A stretch of 64,000 bases of DNA from an uncultured Oscillospiraceae bacterium (GCA_934513685.1 CAKSWY010000005.1:37449-101448), one strand, 5' to 3'. Numbered from the stretch's first letter, positions 25,325 to 35,106 are shown. Notes: generated from the letters alone by a model not told the origin. Numbers and translations are program-made.

Positions 25325-26821
25325 ATGAAAAAGATCCGGGCCTTTTATTATAAAGAACAGTACTATCGCTTTCTGCCCCGGGAAACCCGGACGGTGGAAG
25401 ACCTGCGGGCAAGCCTCGGCAGCAAGGGCATCCAGATGGAAGTGGTGCGCCTGAGCCGCAAAAACTGCCTGCCCCCTTATTTTGTGGCAGACCAGCAGGA
25501 GACCGTGACCGTGCGGCTGAAGCCCTGGCATATGTACCCGGTGACGGCGTACCTGCTCAGCCGGGAGGAATACGACGCGCGGCTGCTGAAGCTGGTGAAA
25601 AACACCTGCCCCGGCTGTTTGCACCACGGGGGAGACGGCACCGAGCTGGAGGATCACTGCTATCTGGAGATGGACCTGGCCGGCAACTGCCCCTACCGGC
25701 AGGAGAAAAGCCGGTATTCTCTGCAGGCGGCCGCGGCCACGGCCTGGCAGAAGCTGGGCAAGAAAAATAAGGAATTGCGGGCGCTGGTGGATGCGGAGGA
25801 GTACGACAAGGCGGCGGAGCTGGTGCGCGAGACCATCCGGCCGCACCTGGGGCCGCTGGCCGGCTGCCGGGTGGAGCTGGCAAAGAACGGCGAGCGGTAT
25901 GCCCTGATGCTCAGCGGGCAGGGAAGCTCGGTGCTGCGGCTGTATATGGATTTTGTGGCCCGCATGGCCCCGGCGGGCTTCCGGCGCAGCTGGGATGTGT
26001 ACAGCTGCCTGCCCAGAGGGGTGTACCAGTACCGCCCGGAGGAACAGGACCTGCGCAGCGACCCGCCCATGGCCCGGTTTGTCACCGGCCTGTACGACCG
26101 GCCCCGGCTGGACGTGACCATGCTGGTGAAGCGGCCGGAGGGCCGCGAGGATGCCCCCAACGGGGACGCCTACCGCTATCTGTGCGGGAAGGTGGGCGAA
26201 GAGCGGATGCTGGAAACCATTGTGGGGCTGGATTACACCGAGCACGACGACGGAAACGGCGGCTTTGCCAATCTGGGTATGCTGAGCCAGGAGATCGACC
26301 AGCTTTTGGACGGGCGGGAGCCGGACCCGAAGGAGCTGCCCACCGTGTGCTACCGCCCCCACCTGGACCAGCCCATGCGCTGCGGCCCGGGCCAGACCGT
26401 GGTGACCCGGAGCCTGGAGCTGAGCAACCAGCTGGTGCTGGGGCGGCACAGCGCCCTGGCCGACCATTTGATGGAGGACATGGAGACCCCGCTTCTCTCC
26501 ATTTTTGTGGACCTGCCCGGGGAGGATGTGCCGGACTTCGGCGGCGAGTGCAGCTGGCGGCTGAACAGCCTGGCTGACCCGCTGACCAAGGCGGACGCGG
26601 CCAAGCTGATCGGGTATACCATCGGCGGGCAGCGGCTGTGCCTGGACCTGCTGGTGACCAACCTGCGCCTGACGCAGGGCCTTTTGCGGGAGTGCGCCCC
26701 CATGCTGATGGACCTGCACGGGACCTTCTGTTTGCAGAGCAGCCGCATGGCCGTGTGGTTTGAGGGCGATTATGCCCTGAGCGAGCTGGACGGCCCCCGC
26801 AAAGAGGACGGAATGTGGTGA
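25325..26821 (+). CDS. conserved-looking protein of unknown function with a Cys/His cluster
   Basis: A 498-aa soluble protein I do not recognise. Near the N-terminus a candidate metal site reads C95-P-G-C98 and HH (100-101), then H111-C112 and C122. The rest is a mix of acidic and basic helices with no membrane segment or signal peptide. Codon use matches the neighbours. Start set by GGGAGGG 8 bases before MKKIRAFYY. It is monocistronic: own promoter, strong terminator, divergent from serC and convergent with the ABC permease. Confidence 0.75.
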   Translation: MKKIRAFYYKEQYYRFLPRETRTVEDLRASLGSKGIQMEVVRLSRKNCLPPYFVADQQETVTVRLKPWHMYPVTAYLLSREEYDARLLKLVKNTCPGCLHHGGDGTELEDHCYLEMDLAGNCPYRQEKSRYSLQAAAATAWQKLGKKNKELRALVDAEEYDKAAELVRETIRPHLGPLAGCRVELAKNGERYALMLSGQGSSVLRLYMDFVARMAPAGFRRSWDVYSCLPRGVYQYRPEEQDLRSDPPMARFVTGLYDRPRLDVTMLVKRPEGREDAPNGDAYRYLCGKVGEERMLETIVGLDYTEHDDGNGGFANLGMLSQEIDQLLDGREPDPKELPTVCYRPHLDQPMRCGPGQTVVTRSLELSNQLVLGRHSALADHLMEDMETPLLSIFVDLPGEDVPDFGGECSWRLNSLADPLTKADAAKLIGYTIGGQRLCLDLLVTNLRLTQGLLRECAPMLMDLHGTFCLQSSRMAVWFEGDYALSELDGPRKEDGMW

Positions 26822-26865
26822 ACGGGGCTTCATCCGCTGAATGGAACAGAAGCGACAAACAGAAA

Positions 26866-26912
26866 AAATCCCCGCCGATGCGAGATAAAAGCGCATCGGC
26901 GGGGATTTTTTG
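26866..26912. terminator. bidirectional terminator
   Basis: ATCCCCGCCGATGCG (26868-26882) pairs with CGCATCGGCGGGGAT (26892-26906), flanked by an A-run and a T-run. It serves the orphan gene and the converging ABC permease. Confidence 0.92.
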
Positions 26913-26930
26913 CTTCCGAACCTTATGACA

Positions 26931-26960
26931 GTTAGGAATTAGAAGTTAGGAGTTAGGAAT
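26931..26960. repeat. short imperfect tandem repeat of GTTAGGA
   Basis: GTTAGGA occurs at 26931, 26945 and 26952, with the variant AATTAGAA between, in the gap just after the permease stop. Confidence 0.6.
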
Positions 26961-26976
26961 GCGCGGCAGCGCTTGT

Positions 26977-28263
26977 TTATTCGTAGCGCAGGGCGTCGAT
27001 GGGGTTCATTTTGGCGGCCTTGTTGGCGGGGTAGTAGCCGAAGAACAGGCCGATGGCCATGGAGAAGCCCACCGCCAGCACAATGGCGCTGACGCTGGCC
27101 CGGGCCGAATAGCCCATCAGGGAAGCCCCCGCCGCACCCAGGGCCACACCCAAAATCACGCCCAGCAGGCCGCCGATCAGGCAGATGATGACGGCCTCCA
27201 CAATGAACTGGCTACGGATGGCCGAGGCCGGGGCGCCCAACGCCTTGCGGATGCCGATCTCCTGGGTGCGCTCGGTGATGCTCACCAGCATGATGTTCAT
27301 CACGCCGATGCCGCCCACCAGAAGGCTGATGGCGGCAATGGCGCTGATGGCCGTCTGCACGGTGCCCAGCATGGAGGTCATGGTCTCCAGCAGGCTGGCA
27401 AGGCTGCTCACATCCACGGTGTAGCTCTGGTTGCGGGTGTAAAAGCTGGCGAAGAAGGACTTGGTGTCGGCCATGAACTGGTCCTGATCCACATTGCCCG
27501 CTCCCACCACGGTGAGGCTCTGGTAGCCGGCGTTGGCTTTGGCCAGCTTTTTGGCGGTTTGCAGGGGCATGTACAGGGTGGTAGTCACCTCGTTGCTGCT
27601 GCCGGTCGGGCTGATGACGCCGTTTTCTTCCTCATCGTAATGGTACACGCCGATGACATAGAAATCATACAGGCTGCCGTTGGCCTTCAGCTGGAATTTC
27701 TGCCCGATGGCGTTGATGGGGGAGACGCTGCCGCCGAAGGCGTCCTGCAGGAAGCGGTCGCTCACCAGGGCCACCTGGCGCTCGCCGTCGCTGTCCTGCG
27801 GGGCGCGGCCGTAGGTCACGTCCACGTCCTTGGCGGTGAAGTAGTCGCTGTTTACCCCCATCAGATCCAGGGTGGCGCTGTCGCTGCCATTGGTCACGGT
27901 GCCGGTGCCCATGCTCTGGGTCAGCTTCACGGCGGCAACCTGATCGCCGAAGGTATCCCGGTATTCCTCGATCATCTCATCGGTGATCAGGTCCTCGGCC
28001 GCGGGGGCACTTGGGCCGAACATCCGCACGGCCACGCTGCCCTGATCGGAATCGCTGTCGGTGCTTTTCTGGGTGAGGGCCACCGTCAGGTTGTTGGCTC
28101 CCAGGCCGGACATACTGTCGGTGATGCTGCCGGTGAGGCTTTGGCCCACCGTGACGATGGCGATCACCGAGCCGATGCCGATGATGATGCCCAGCATGGT
28201 GAGCAGGGCGCGCATTTTGTTGCTGCGCAGGCTGCTCAGGGCAAGACGAACGTTTTCAAACAT
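26977..28263 (-). CDS. MacB-type ABC transporter permease
   Basis: A 428-aa FtsX/MacB-like permease. An N-terminal amphipathic segment and membrane helix (~18-42) precede a large extracytoplasmic MacB periplasmic-core domain (~45-290) and three C-terminal membrane helices with LLVGGIGVMNIMLVS and ITERTQEIGIRKALGA, the signature of this family. In Gram-positives these act as mechanotransmitting exporters of peptides or antibiotics. Its start overlaps the ATPase stop by 8 bases. It is last of the adaptor-ATPase-permease operon. Confidence 0.93.
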   Translation of the reverse strand: MFENVRLALSSLRSNKMRALLTMLGIIIGIGSVIAIVTVGQSLTGSITDSMSGLGANNLTVALTQKSTDSDSDQGSVAVRMFGPSAPAAEDLITDEMIEEYRDTFGDQVAAVKLTQSMGTGTVTNGSDSATLDLMGVNSDYFTAKDVDVTYGRAPQDSDGERQVALVSDRFLQDAFGGSVSPINAIGQKFQLKANGSLYDFYVIGVYHYDEEENGVISPTGSSNEVTTTLYMPLQTAKKLAKANAGYQSLTVVGAGNVDQDQFMADTKSFFASFYTRNQSYTVDVSSLASLLETMTSMLGTVQTAISAIAAISLLVGGIGVMNIMLVSITERTQEIGIRKALGAPASAIRSQFIVEAVIICLIGGLLGVILGVALGAAGASLMGYSARASVSAIVLAVGFSMAIGLFFGYYPANKAAKMNPIDALRYE

Positions 28264-29011
28264 GGTCGGGCACCTCGCTTCCCTGCCGCTCGCTCACGAT
28301 GCGGCCGTCGATCAGGGTGAGGATGCGGGGGCATTCCTCGGCCAGCTGCTGGCTGTGGGTGATGAGCACAATGGTTTTGCCCTGCTGGCGGTTCAGCCGG
28401 TGAAAAATGTCCATCACCGTGCGGCTGGTGGCGGAATCCAGCGCGCCGGTGGGCTCATCCGCCAGCAGAAGGCTGGGGTCGTTGGCCATGGCCCGTGCAA
28501 TGGCCACGCGCTGCTTCTGGCCGCCGGAAAGTTCGTTGGGCTGGTGGTCGGCCCGATCGGCCATGCCCACGGCGGCCAGAAGCTCTCTGGCCCGCTGGGT
28601 GCGCTGGCGGGGCGGAACATGGGCGTACAGCATGGGCAGCTCCACATTTTTCAGGGCGCTGGTGCGGCCGATCAGGTTGAAGTTCTGGAACACGAACCCG
28701 ATCTTTTTGTTGCGGATCACGCTGAGCTGGCTGTCGGTCATGGCCTGCACGTTGGTGCCGTCCAGCAGGTAGGTGCCGGCGGTGGGTTTGTCCAGCGCGC
28801 CGATGATGTTCATCAGGGTGGATTTGCCGGAGCCGGATTCACCCACAATGGCCACAAAGTCGCCCTGGCGCACGGTCAGGTCCATGCCGTGCAGAATTTC
28901 CAGCTCGTTCTCCTTGCCCTCGTAATAGCGCTTCACAATGCCGTTCATCTGGATGACCGGCGGAGTCTCGGCCGCCTCAGCCGCTCGGCGGATGCGTTCG
29001 GTCAGCTCCAT
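28256..29011 (-). CDS. ABC transporter ATP-binding protein (MacB/LolD type)
   Basis: A 251-aa ATPase of the MacB/LolD family. Walker A GESGSGKST, Q-loop FQNFNLI, signature LSGGQKQRVAIARA, Walker B LLLADEPTGALD and the switch His in LITHS are all intact. The start could be GTG at 29017 (overlapping the adaptor stop) or ATG at 29011. I prefer 29011, since GGAGGA then lies 8 bases upstream. It powers the adjacent permease. Confidence 0.94.
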   Translation of the reverse strand: MELTERIRRAAEAAETPPVIQMNGIVKRYYEGKENELEILHGMDLTVRQGDFVAIVGESGSGKSTLMNIIGALDKPTAGTYLLDGTNVQAMTDSQLSVIRNKKIGFVFQNFNLIGRTSALKNVELPMLYAHVPPRQRTQRARELLAAVGMADRADHQPNELSGGQKQRVAIARAMANDPSLLLADEPTGALDSATSRTVMDIFHRLNRQQGKTIVLITHSQQLAEECPRILTLIDGRIVSERQGSEVPDHV

Positions 29012-29013
29012 GG

Positions 29014-30675
29014 TCACATTCCTCCGGGGCCGCCGCCCTGTCTGCCGCCGGGGCCTCCCTGGCCGCCGCCGGGCATATCGCCGCCGCCTGCACCGCCGCC
29101 CGCGGAGAACACAAGGCGGCTCTGGCCCATCATGTCGCTGGCGTCCACAGTTTCGGTGCTGTCGTCGGTGGCGCTGGAGCGCACTTCCATGCCCTCGGTG
29201 AGGGCGTCGCCGCGGATCTCAATGTAATAGTCGTTTTCGGCGCCGGTGGTCACCGTCACCTTTTCAAAGGTGGCGTCGGCCCCTTCACCGCCGGTTTTCA
29301 CCATCACGTATTTGGTGCCATCGGCCTCGGTGCCCACGGCGTCGTAGGGCACCACAAACACATTGTCGGTGGTGGACTGCACGATCTCCACGTTGGCGTT
29401 CATGCCGATGAGCAGCCCGCTGGAAGCGCCGTCCACCGAGACTTCGGCGGAGAAGGTGCCGCTGGTGGAGCTGCTGCCCTGACCGGCTGCGGTGGCCGAA
29501 GTGGCCGCCGTGGCGGTGGGGGAGATCTGGGTGAGGGTGCCGGAGATCTCGCCGTCGGTGGCGTCGCTGGTGATGCGGGCCTTCATGCCGATGGACACAT
29601 TGGGCACATCGTATTCCCGAATGGTGACGGCGACTTTCAGGTCGTTGGTGTCCTGAATGGTGGCCACGGTGTCGCTGCAGATGCTGCCCACGGTGGCGTT
29701 CAGGCTGGTGACGGTGCCGCTGGTTTCGGCGGTGAGGGTACACTTGGTCAGCTGCTCCTGCAGGTCCTTCAGCGTGTCGCTGCTGCCGGATTTATCCAGA
29801 TTCTTCTTCGCGGTGTCCAGATTGTCGGAAGCGGTCTCCAGCTGCTTTTCGGCCTGCTCCTTGGCGGTTTTGGCCTGCGTCCAGGCGGCCACGGCCTGAT
29901 CCTTGGCCTGCACCAGAGACTGGTAGCCGGTGATGGACTGGGCGTTCTGCAGGTCTGCCTGTGCGGTTTGAACAACGCCCTGCTTTTCCTTGTAGGTGGT
30001 TTCCGCCGCAAGGGCTTCGGGCGAACCGGCGCCATAGGCGGTCAAAGCCGCGTTGTAGGCAGAGAGCGCATCGCTCAGGGCGCTTTCCGCACTGTCATAC
30101 GCGGCCTGCAGGGCGCTCACCTGGTTGGTGGCGGCGTTCAGGTCGTCCCAGCTGTCGTAGTAGTCGCTCTCGGCGTCGGCGGCCGCGGTCACGGCATCAT
30201 CATAATCGGCCTTGGCCTCGTTGTAGCTCTTCAGGGCCTTGTCGTAGGCGTCCTGGGTCTGCTCGGTCTGGCCGGTCAGGCTCTCCTGGGCGCGCTGGAT
30301 CTGCTTTTCCAGGTCCTCGGTGTCCAGCGTGCAGATCACATCGCCGGCCTGCACGGTGTCGCCCACCTGAACGTTCACGGATTTCACGGTGTACTTCAGG
30401 TCGGTGGTCACGGTGGAAACGTTGGCGCTCTCCACGGTGCCGGTGGTGCTCACCGAGTTTTCCAGCGAGGTTTTCTGCAGGGTGGTGGTGCGCACAAAAC
30501 TCACAGTGCTGCCCTGCGCGGCGCCCCGCTGGGGCAGGAAGCGCAGCAGAATGGCGGCGGCCAGCGCCAGAACCACCAAAAGCGCGGTGAATTTTTTGTG
30601 CAGCTTGAACCAGCCGCCCAGGCGGCCGAAGAATGCACGCAGCCTGCCGGGCTGCTTTGCGTCGGTTTCGTTCAT
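29014..30675 (-). CDS. HlyD/RND-family adaptor of the MacAB-like system
   Basis: A 553-aa membrane-fusion-type adaptor. A cytoplasmic N-terminus and membrane anchor (~28-48) are followed by a lipoyl half-motif (VNVQVGDTVQAGDVICTLD), a very long coiled coil (~125-300, Ala/Gln/Asp-rich), the second lipoyl half (AETSGTVTSLNATVG), beta-barrel domains and a Gly-rich tail with GGGQGGPGG. In a monoderm such proteins (YknX-like) form a cap over the MacB permease. The start MNETDAKQ has AAGGAG 9 bases upstream. First gene of the operon. Confidence 0.9.
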   Translation of the reverse strand: MNETDAKQPGRLRAFFGRLGGWFKLHKKFTALLVVLALAAAILLRFLPQRGAAQGSTVSFVRTTTLQKTSLENSVSTTGTVESANVSTVTTDLKYTVKSVNVQVGDTVQAGDVICTLDTEDLEKQIQRAQESLTGQTEQTQDAYDKALKSYNEAKADYDDAVTAAADAESDYYDSWDDLNAATNQVSALQAAYDSAESALSDALSAYNAALTAYGAGSPEALAAETTYKEKQGVVQTAQADLQNAQSITGYQSLVQAKDQAVAAWTQAKTAKEQAEKQLETASDNLDTAKKNLDKSGSSDTLKDLQEQLTKCTLTAETSGTVTSLNATVGSICSDTVATIQDTNDLKVAVTIREYDVPNVSIGMKARITSDATDGEISGTLTQISPTATAATSATAAGQGSSSTSGTFSAEVSVDGASSGLLIGMNANVEIVQSTTDNVFVVPYDAVGTEADGTKYVMVKTGGEGADATFEKVTVTTGAENDYYIEIRGDALTEGMEVRSSATDDSTETVDASDMMGQSRLVFSAGGGAGGGDMPGGGQGGPGGRQGGGPGGM

Positions 30676-30814
30676 GGAGAGAAGCTCCTTCCTCTTTTTT
30701 GGGCCGGGTGGCCCGCAATGTGTGGGATATCTGCCTTTATTTTGCCGGACGGCTGTGTGAGGTTTGGGGGTGGTTTGTGAAGGTTTGCCGTGCATTTTGT
30801 GAAAAATCCGGGTG

Positions 30815-30858
30815 CAAAAAAGCGCCCTGCACGGTGGTTCCATGCAGGGCGCTTTCAT
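30815..30858 (-). terminator. terminator after the marR-ABC-ABC operon
   Basis: AAAGCGCCCTGCA (30819-30831) pairs with TGCAGGGCGCTTT (30843-30855). A-rich sequence at 30816-30821 yields the U-tract on the minus strand. Confidence 0.88.
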
Positions 30859-30901
30859 TCGATATACCGCGATACAGAGTTTATTTCTGTACAGAATCTG
30901 G

Positions 30902-32833
30902 TCAATCCAGCTCGAACTTGCCGGTGTACAGCTGGTAGTAGCGGCCCTTTTCGGCCATGAGCTGTTCGTGGGTGCCGCGCTCCACAATGCAGCCGTGCTC
31001 CAGCACCAGAATGGCGTCGGAGCCGCGCACGGTGGACAGGCGGTGGGCGATCACAAAGCTGGTGCGGCCGTACATCAGGCCGTCCATGCCCTTCTGCACC
31101 AGGGCCTCGGTGCGGGTGTCGATGGAGGAGGTGGCCTCGTCCAGAATCAGCACCGGCGGGTCGGCCACGGCGGCACGGGCAATGGCCAGCAGCTGGCGCT
31201 GACCCTGCGACAGGTTCGCACCGTCGCCGGTGAGCATGGTGTTGTAGCCGTCGGGCAGGTGGCGGATGAACTTATCCGCACCGGCCAGCTTTGCGGCGGC
31301 AATGACCTCTTCGTCCGGCGCGTCCAGCCGGCCGTAGCGGATGTTCTCCATCACGGTGCCGGTGAACAGGTGGGTGTCCTGCAGAACGATGCCCAGGCTG
31401 CGGCGCAGGTCGTCCCGCTTGATCTTGTTCACGTCAATGCCGTCGTAGCGGATCTTGCCGTCGGGCACGTCGTAGAAGCGGTTCAGCAGGTTGGTAATGG
31501 TGGTTTTGCCGGCGCCGGTGGAGCCCACAAAGGCGATCTTCTCGCCGGGGCGGGCAAACAGGCTCATGTCATGCAGCACAGTCTTTTCCGGCACATAGCC
31601 GAAGTCCAGATGCTCCACCCGGATGTCGCCCTTCACCTGCACCAGCATGGTCTGGTTGTCGCCGTAGGGAACCTTCCAGGCCCAGGTGCCGGTGCGCTCG
31701 GGCACCTCTTCCAGCTCGCCGTTCTCGGTTTCACGGGCGTTCACCAGGGTGACAAAGCCGCTGTCCTGCTCGCCGGGTTCGTCCATCACTGCGAACACGC
31801 GCTCGGCGCCGGCCAGCGCCATGATGATGCTGTTCAGCTGCTGAGACACCTGGCTGATGGGCTGGTTGAAGCTGCGGTTGAACTGCAGGAAGCTGGCCAG
31901 CTTGCCCAGCGTCAGGCCGCCGAAGCCCGCAATGGCCATGCAGGCGCCGCCAATGGCCACCACCACGTAGCCGAAGTTGCCCAGGTTCATGTTGATGGGG
32001 CCCATCAGGTTGCCCAGGCCGTTGGCCTTGGAGGCCGCCTGATACAGCTCCTCGTTCAGCTGGGTGAAGGCTTCCACGTTCTTTTCCTCGTGGCTGAACA
32101 CCTTAACCACCTTCTGGCCGTCCATCATCTCCTCGATGAAGCCGTTCACCTTGCCCAGGTTCTTCTGTTGGGCGGCGAAGTATCCGGCGCTGGAACCGGC
32201 CACGGTTTTGGTGATGAACAGCATCAGGCCCACCATCAGCAGGTTCAGAATGGTCAGGGGCACGCTGAGCAGCAGCATGCTGACCAGCACGCTCACCACC
32301 GTGACCACGCTGGAGATCATCTGGGGGATGGACTGGCTGATCATCTGGCGCAGGGTGTCCACATCGTTGGTGTACAGGCTCATGATGTCGCCGTGGGAGT
32401 GGCTGTCAAAGTAGCGCAGGGGCAGGCTTTCCATGTGGGTGAACAGGTCGTCACGGATGCGCTTCAGGGTGCCCTGGCTCACTGAGATCATCACCATCTG
32501 GTAGGTGCAGGTGCACACAACGCCCAGGGCGTACCAGCCCACCACCTTCATCATGGCGTGGCCCAGAGGGGCAAAGTCCGGGTTGGCCTGGCCGATCATG
32601 GGCAGAATGTAGCCGTCGATCAGGGTCTGGGTGAACATGGTGCCCTGCACCATGGCCAGGCTGGAGCCCAGGATACAAACCACGACCAGCAGGCACTGGG
32701 GGCCGTAGTAGTGCAGCATAATGTTCAGCAGGCGCGCCATCACCTTGCCGGGGTTCTTCACTTTGGGGCCGCCCTGGCCCATCATTCCGCGCCGGCTGCC
32801 GGGGCCGCGCATGGGTCTTGCATTGGGTGCCAT
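30902..32833 (-). CDS. ABC half-exporter with canonical ATPase site
   Basis: A 643-aa fused transmembrane-ATPase subunit (type IV exporter, multidrug-like). A Gly/Arg/Met-rich N-terminus precedes six membrane helices (~35-330). The nucleotide domain has Walker A GSTGAGKTT, signature NLSQGQRQ, Walker B VLILDEATSSID with catalytic E566, and H-loop AHRLS. Its ATG shares one base with the stop of the upstream half-exporter, so the two are made together as a heterodimer. A multidrug or lipid substrate is inferred from the MarR link. Confidence 0.93.
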   Translation of the reverse strand: MAPNARPMRGPGSRRGMMGQGGPKVKNPGKVMARLLNIMLHYYGPQCLLVVVCILGSSLAMVQGTMFTQTLIDGYILPMIGQANPDFAPLGHAMMKVVGWYALGVVCTCTYQMVMISVSQGTLKRIRDDLFTHMESLPLRYFDSHSHGDIMSLYTNDVDTLRQMISQSIPQMISSVVTVVSVLVSMLLLSVPLTILNLLMVGLMLFITKTVAGSSAGYFAAQQKNLGKVNGFIEEMMDGQKVVKVFSHEEKNVEAFTQLNEELYQAASKANGLGNLMGPINMNLGNFGYVVVAIGGACMAIAGFGGLTLGKLASFLQFNRSFNQPISQVSQQLNSIIMALAGAERVFAVMDEPGEQDSGFVTLVNARETENGELEEVPERTGTWAWKVPYGDNQTMLVQVKGDIRVEHLDFGYVPEKTVLHDMSLFARPGEKIAFVGSTGAGKTTITNLLNRFYDVPDGKIRYDGIDVNKIKRDDLRRSLGIVLQDTHLFTGTVMENIRYGRLDAPDEEVIAAAKLAGADKFIRHLPDGYNTMLTGDGANLSQGQRQLLAIARAAVADPPVLILDEATSSIDTRTEALVQKGMDGLMYGRTSFVIAHRLSTVRGSDAILVLEHGCIVERGTHEQLMAEKGRYYQLYTGKFELD

Positions 32834-34572
32834 CAGGCTTCGCCTCCTTCTCGGTCCTCCGGGCGGATCTGCGACCGGTAGACCTCCTGATAAATCGGGT
32901 TGGTGTTCAGCAGCTCTTCATGGGTGCCGAAGCCGCTGATGCGGCCATCGTCCAGCACCAGAATGGAATCGGCGTGCTGAATGCTGGAGATACGCTGGGC
33001 CACGATCAGCTTGGTCACGCCGGGAATCTTCTCAGCAAAGGCCGCGCGGATGCGGGCGTCGGTGGCGGTATCCACGGCGCTGGTGGAGTCGTCCAGAATC
33101 AGCACCTTGGGGTTCTTCAGCAGGGCGCGGGCAATGCACAGGCGCTGCTTCTGGCCGCCGGACAGGTTCGCGCCGCCCTGCTCCACCATGGTTTCGTATC
33201 CATCGGGGAAGGTGTCGATGAACTCATCGGCGCAGGCCAGGCGGCAGGCCTCGCGGCACTGCTCGTCGGTGGCATTCTCATCGCCCCAGCGCAGGTTTTC
33301 GTAAATGGTGCCCCGGAACAGCACGTTCTTCTGCAGCACCATGGCCACCGCGCCGCGCAGGGTATCCAGGTCGTAGCGGCGCACGTCCAGGCCGCCCACC
33401 TTCACGCAGCCGCCGGTCACATCGTACAGGCGGGGAATGAGCTGCACCAGGCTGGACTTGGCGCTGCCGGTGCCGCCCAGAATGCCGATGGTGGCGCCGG
33501 CGGGAATGTGCAGGTCGATGTGAGACAGCACCTCGGCGCCGTCCTTCTTGTAGGCGAAGCTGGCGTCCTCAAAATCAATGGAGCCGTCGGCCACTTCCAT
33601 CACGGGGTTCTCGCCGTTGGTCAGGTTGGAATCCTCGCTGAGCACCTCGCTGATACGGCGGGCGCTGGCCATGCTCATGGAGATCATGACGAACACCATG
33701 GCCACCATCATCAGGCTCATCAGGATGTTCATGCAGTAGGTGAACAGGCTCATCAGTTCGCCGGTGGTGAGGGTGCCGCCGATGATCAGGTGGGCGCCCT
33801 TCCAGCTGATGAGCAGGATGCAGGAGTAAATGGTCAGCTGCATCAGGGGCATCACCAGCATCATGCGGCGCTCGGCCTTCACAAACAGGTTGTACAGGTT
33901 GCCGGAGGCCGCCTTGAATTTGGCATTCTCGAACTTTTCGCGCACATAGGCCTTCACCACGCGGATGGCGGAGACGTTTTCCTGCACGCTGGCGTTCAGG
34001 TCGTCGTACTTCTCGAACACCTTGGGGAAGATCTTCATGGTGCTGCCCATGATGAGCACCAGACACACGGACAGGAACAGCAGCGCCCACACGTAGATCA
34101 TGGCCATCTGGCTGTTGACCCGGAAGGCCATGAAAATGGCGCAGATCAGCGAGATGGGGGCGCGGAAGCACATACGCAGAATCATCTGGTAGGCGTTCTG
34201 GATGTTGGTCACGTCGGTGGTCAGACGGGTGACCAGGCCGGCGGTGCTGAAGTGGTCGATGTTGGCGAAGCTGAAGGTCTGAATGTGCTCAAACATACCC
34301 TGGCGCAGGTTGCGGGCAAAGCCGGTGGAGGCTTTGGCACCCCAGATGGCGCCCAGAGAGCCGAACAGCAGGCCCAGCAGCGAAACGGCGGCCATGGCCA
34401 GGCCCATCACCACAACGTGCTTCAGGCTGCCCACGGTGACACCCTTATCCACCAGGGAGGCGATCATCAGGGGAATGACCATCTCGCACACCACCTCAAC
34501 GATCATGCACAGAGGGGTGAGCAGAGAGGGAAGCTTGAACTCCCCGATGTAGGGGGATAGTTTCTTAATCAA
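32833..34572 (-). CDS. ABC half-exporter with degenerate ATPase site
   Basis: A 579-aa transmembrane-ATPase subunit: six membrane helices (~15-310), Walker A GGTGSAKSS (Gly to Ala at one position), signature NLSGGQKQR, and Walker B VLILDDSTSAVD, where D495 replaces the catalytic glutamate. Such asymmetry is the rule in heterodimeric exporters (TM287/288, BmrCD, LmrCD): one composite site hydrolyses ATP slowly and the partner supplies the active one. It lies 51 bp downstream of marR on the same strand. Confidence 0.94.
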   Translation of the reverse strand: MIKKLSPYIGEFKLPSLLTPLCMIVEVVCEMVIPLMIASLVDKGVTVGSLKHVVVMGLAMAAVSLLGLLFGSLGAIWGAKASTGFARNLRQGMFEHIQTFSFANIDHFSTAGLVTRLTTDVTNIQNAYQMILRMCFRAPISLICAIFMAFRVNSQMAMIYVWALLFLSVCLVLIMGSTMKIFPKVFEKYDDLNASVQENVSAIRVVKAYVREKFENAKFKAASGNLYNLFVKAERRMMLVMPLMQLTIYSCILLISWKGAHLIIGGTLTTGELMSLFTYCMNILMSLMMVAMVFVMISMSMASARRISEVLSEDSNLTNGENPVMEVADGSIDFEDASFAYKKDGAEVLSHIDLHIPAGATIGILGGTGSAKSSLVQLIPRLYDVTGGCVKVGGLDVRRYDLDTLRGAVAMVLQKNVLFRGTIYENLRWGDENATDEQCREACRLACADEFIDTFPDGYETMVEQGGANLSGGQKQRLCIARALLKNPKVLILDDSTSAVDTATDARIRAAFAEKIPGVTKLIVAQRISSIQHADSILVLDDGRISGFGTHEELLNTNPIYQEVYRSQIRPEDREGGEA

Positions 34573-34623
34573 ACGGGTTTACCTCCTTTTATAAAAGGAA
34601 TCAGAAGAAAAATGGCGAACCGG

Positions 34624-35106
34624 TCAGCAGTGGTCGATGGGCGGAGGCTCCACCGGATGCCCATTGCGGGTGGGCGGCAGGGTGGCCTCAATGTTCTTGG
34701 CCGCCTTGACCAGAAGCTGCTGAAGCAGTTCCTGCTCTTCCGGGGTGAAATCCTGCAGCAGCTGCTCTTCCGTGCGCTTCAGGTGCGAGTGGATCGCCTC
34801 CAGCGTGCCGGTGGCCTTGGGGGTCAGGGTCAGCAGGCGGCAGCGGCGGTCGGTTTCGTCCACTTGGGCGGTCACAAAGCCTTTCTGCACCAGGCGCTGC
34901 ACCAGGCCGGTGACGGTCACATGGCTCTGGTGGAGATATTCCTCCAGGTCACGCAGGGTGGTGCGCTGGCCAGTGCGGTGCATTAGAAAGACGAGCACAT
35001 GGGCCTGTGAGCCGGTGAGGTTCATCTGCTCCAGCCGATGATTCAGCGACTTGCTAATTTGAATCTGAATGTGTTTGATGAGAACGCCCAACGGGTAATC
35101 GGGCAT
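34624..35106 (-). CDS. MarR-family transcriptional regulator
   Basis: A 160-aa winged-helix repressor. The core LTGSQAHVLVFL, then TTLRDLEEYLHQSHVTVTGLVQRL (recognition helix) and the wing ETDRRCRLLTLTPKA are typical MarR. It is first gene of an operon with the two ABC half-exporters, so it probably represses them until a ligand binds. A repeat and palindrome at its own promoter are a likely operator. Start set by AAGGAGG 9 bases before MPDYPLG. Confidence 0.93.
   Translation of the reverse strand: MPDYPLGVLIKHIQIQISKSLNHRLEQMNLTGSQAHVLVFLMHRTGQRTTLRDLEEYLHQSHVTVTGLVQRLVQKGFVTAQVDETDRRCRLLTLTPKATGTLEAIHSHLKRTEEQLLQDFTPEEQELLQQLLVKAAKNIEATLPPTRNGHPVEPPPIDHC

Noticed and set aside
32818..34560. 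Long plus-strand open frame over the ABC half-exporter.
   Set aside because: Shadow of a well-defined ABC gene on the minus strand; no SD and compositionally biased.
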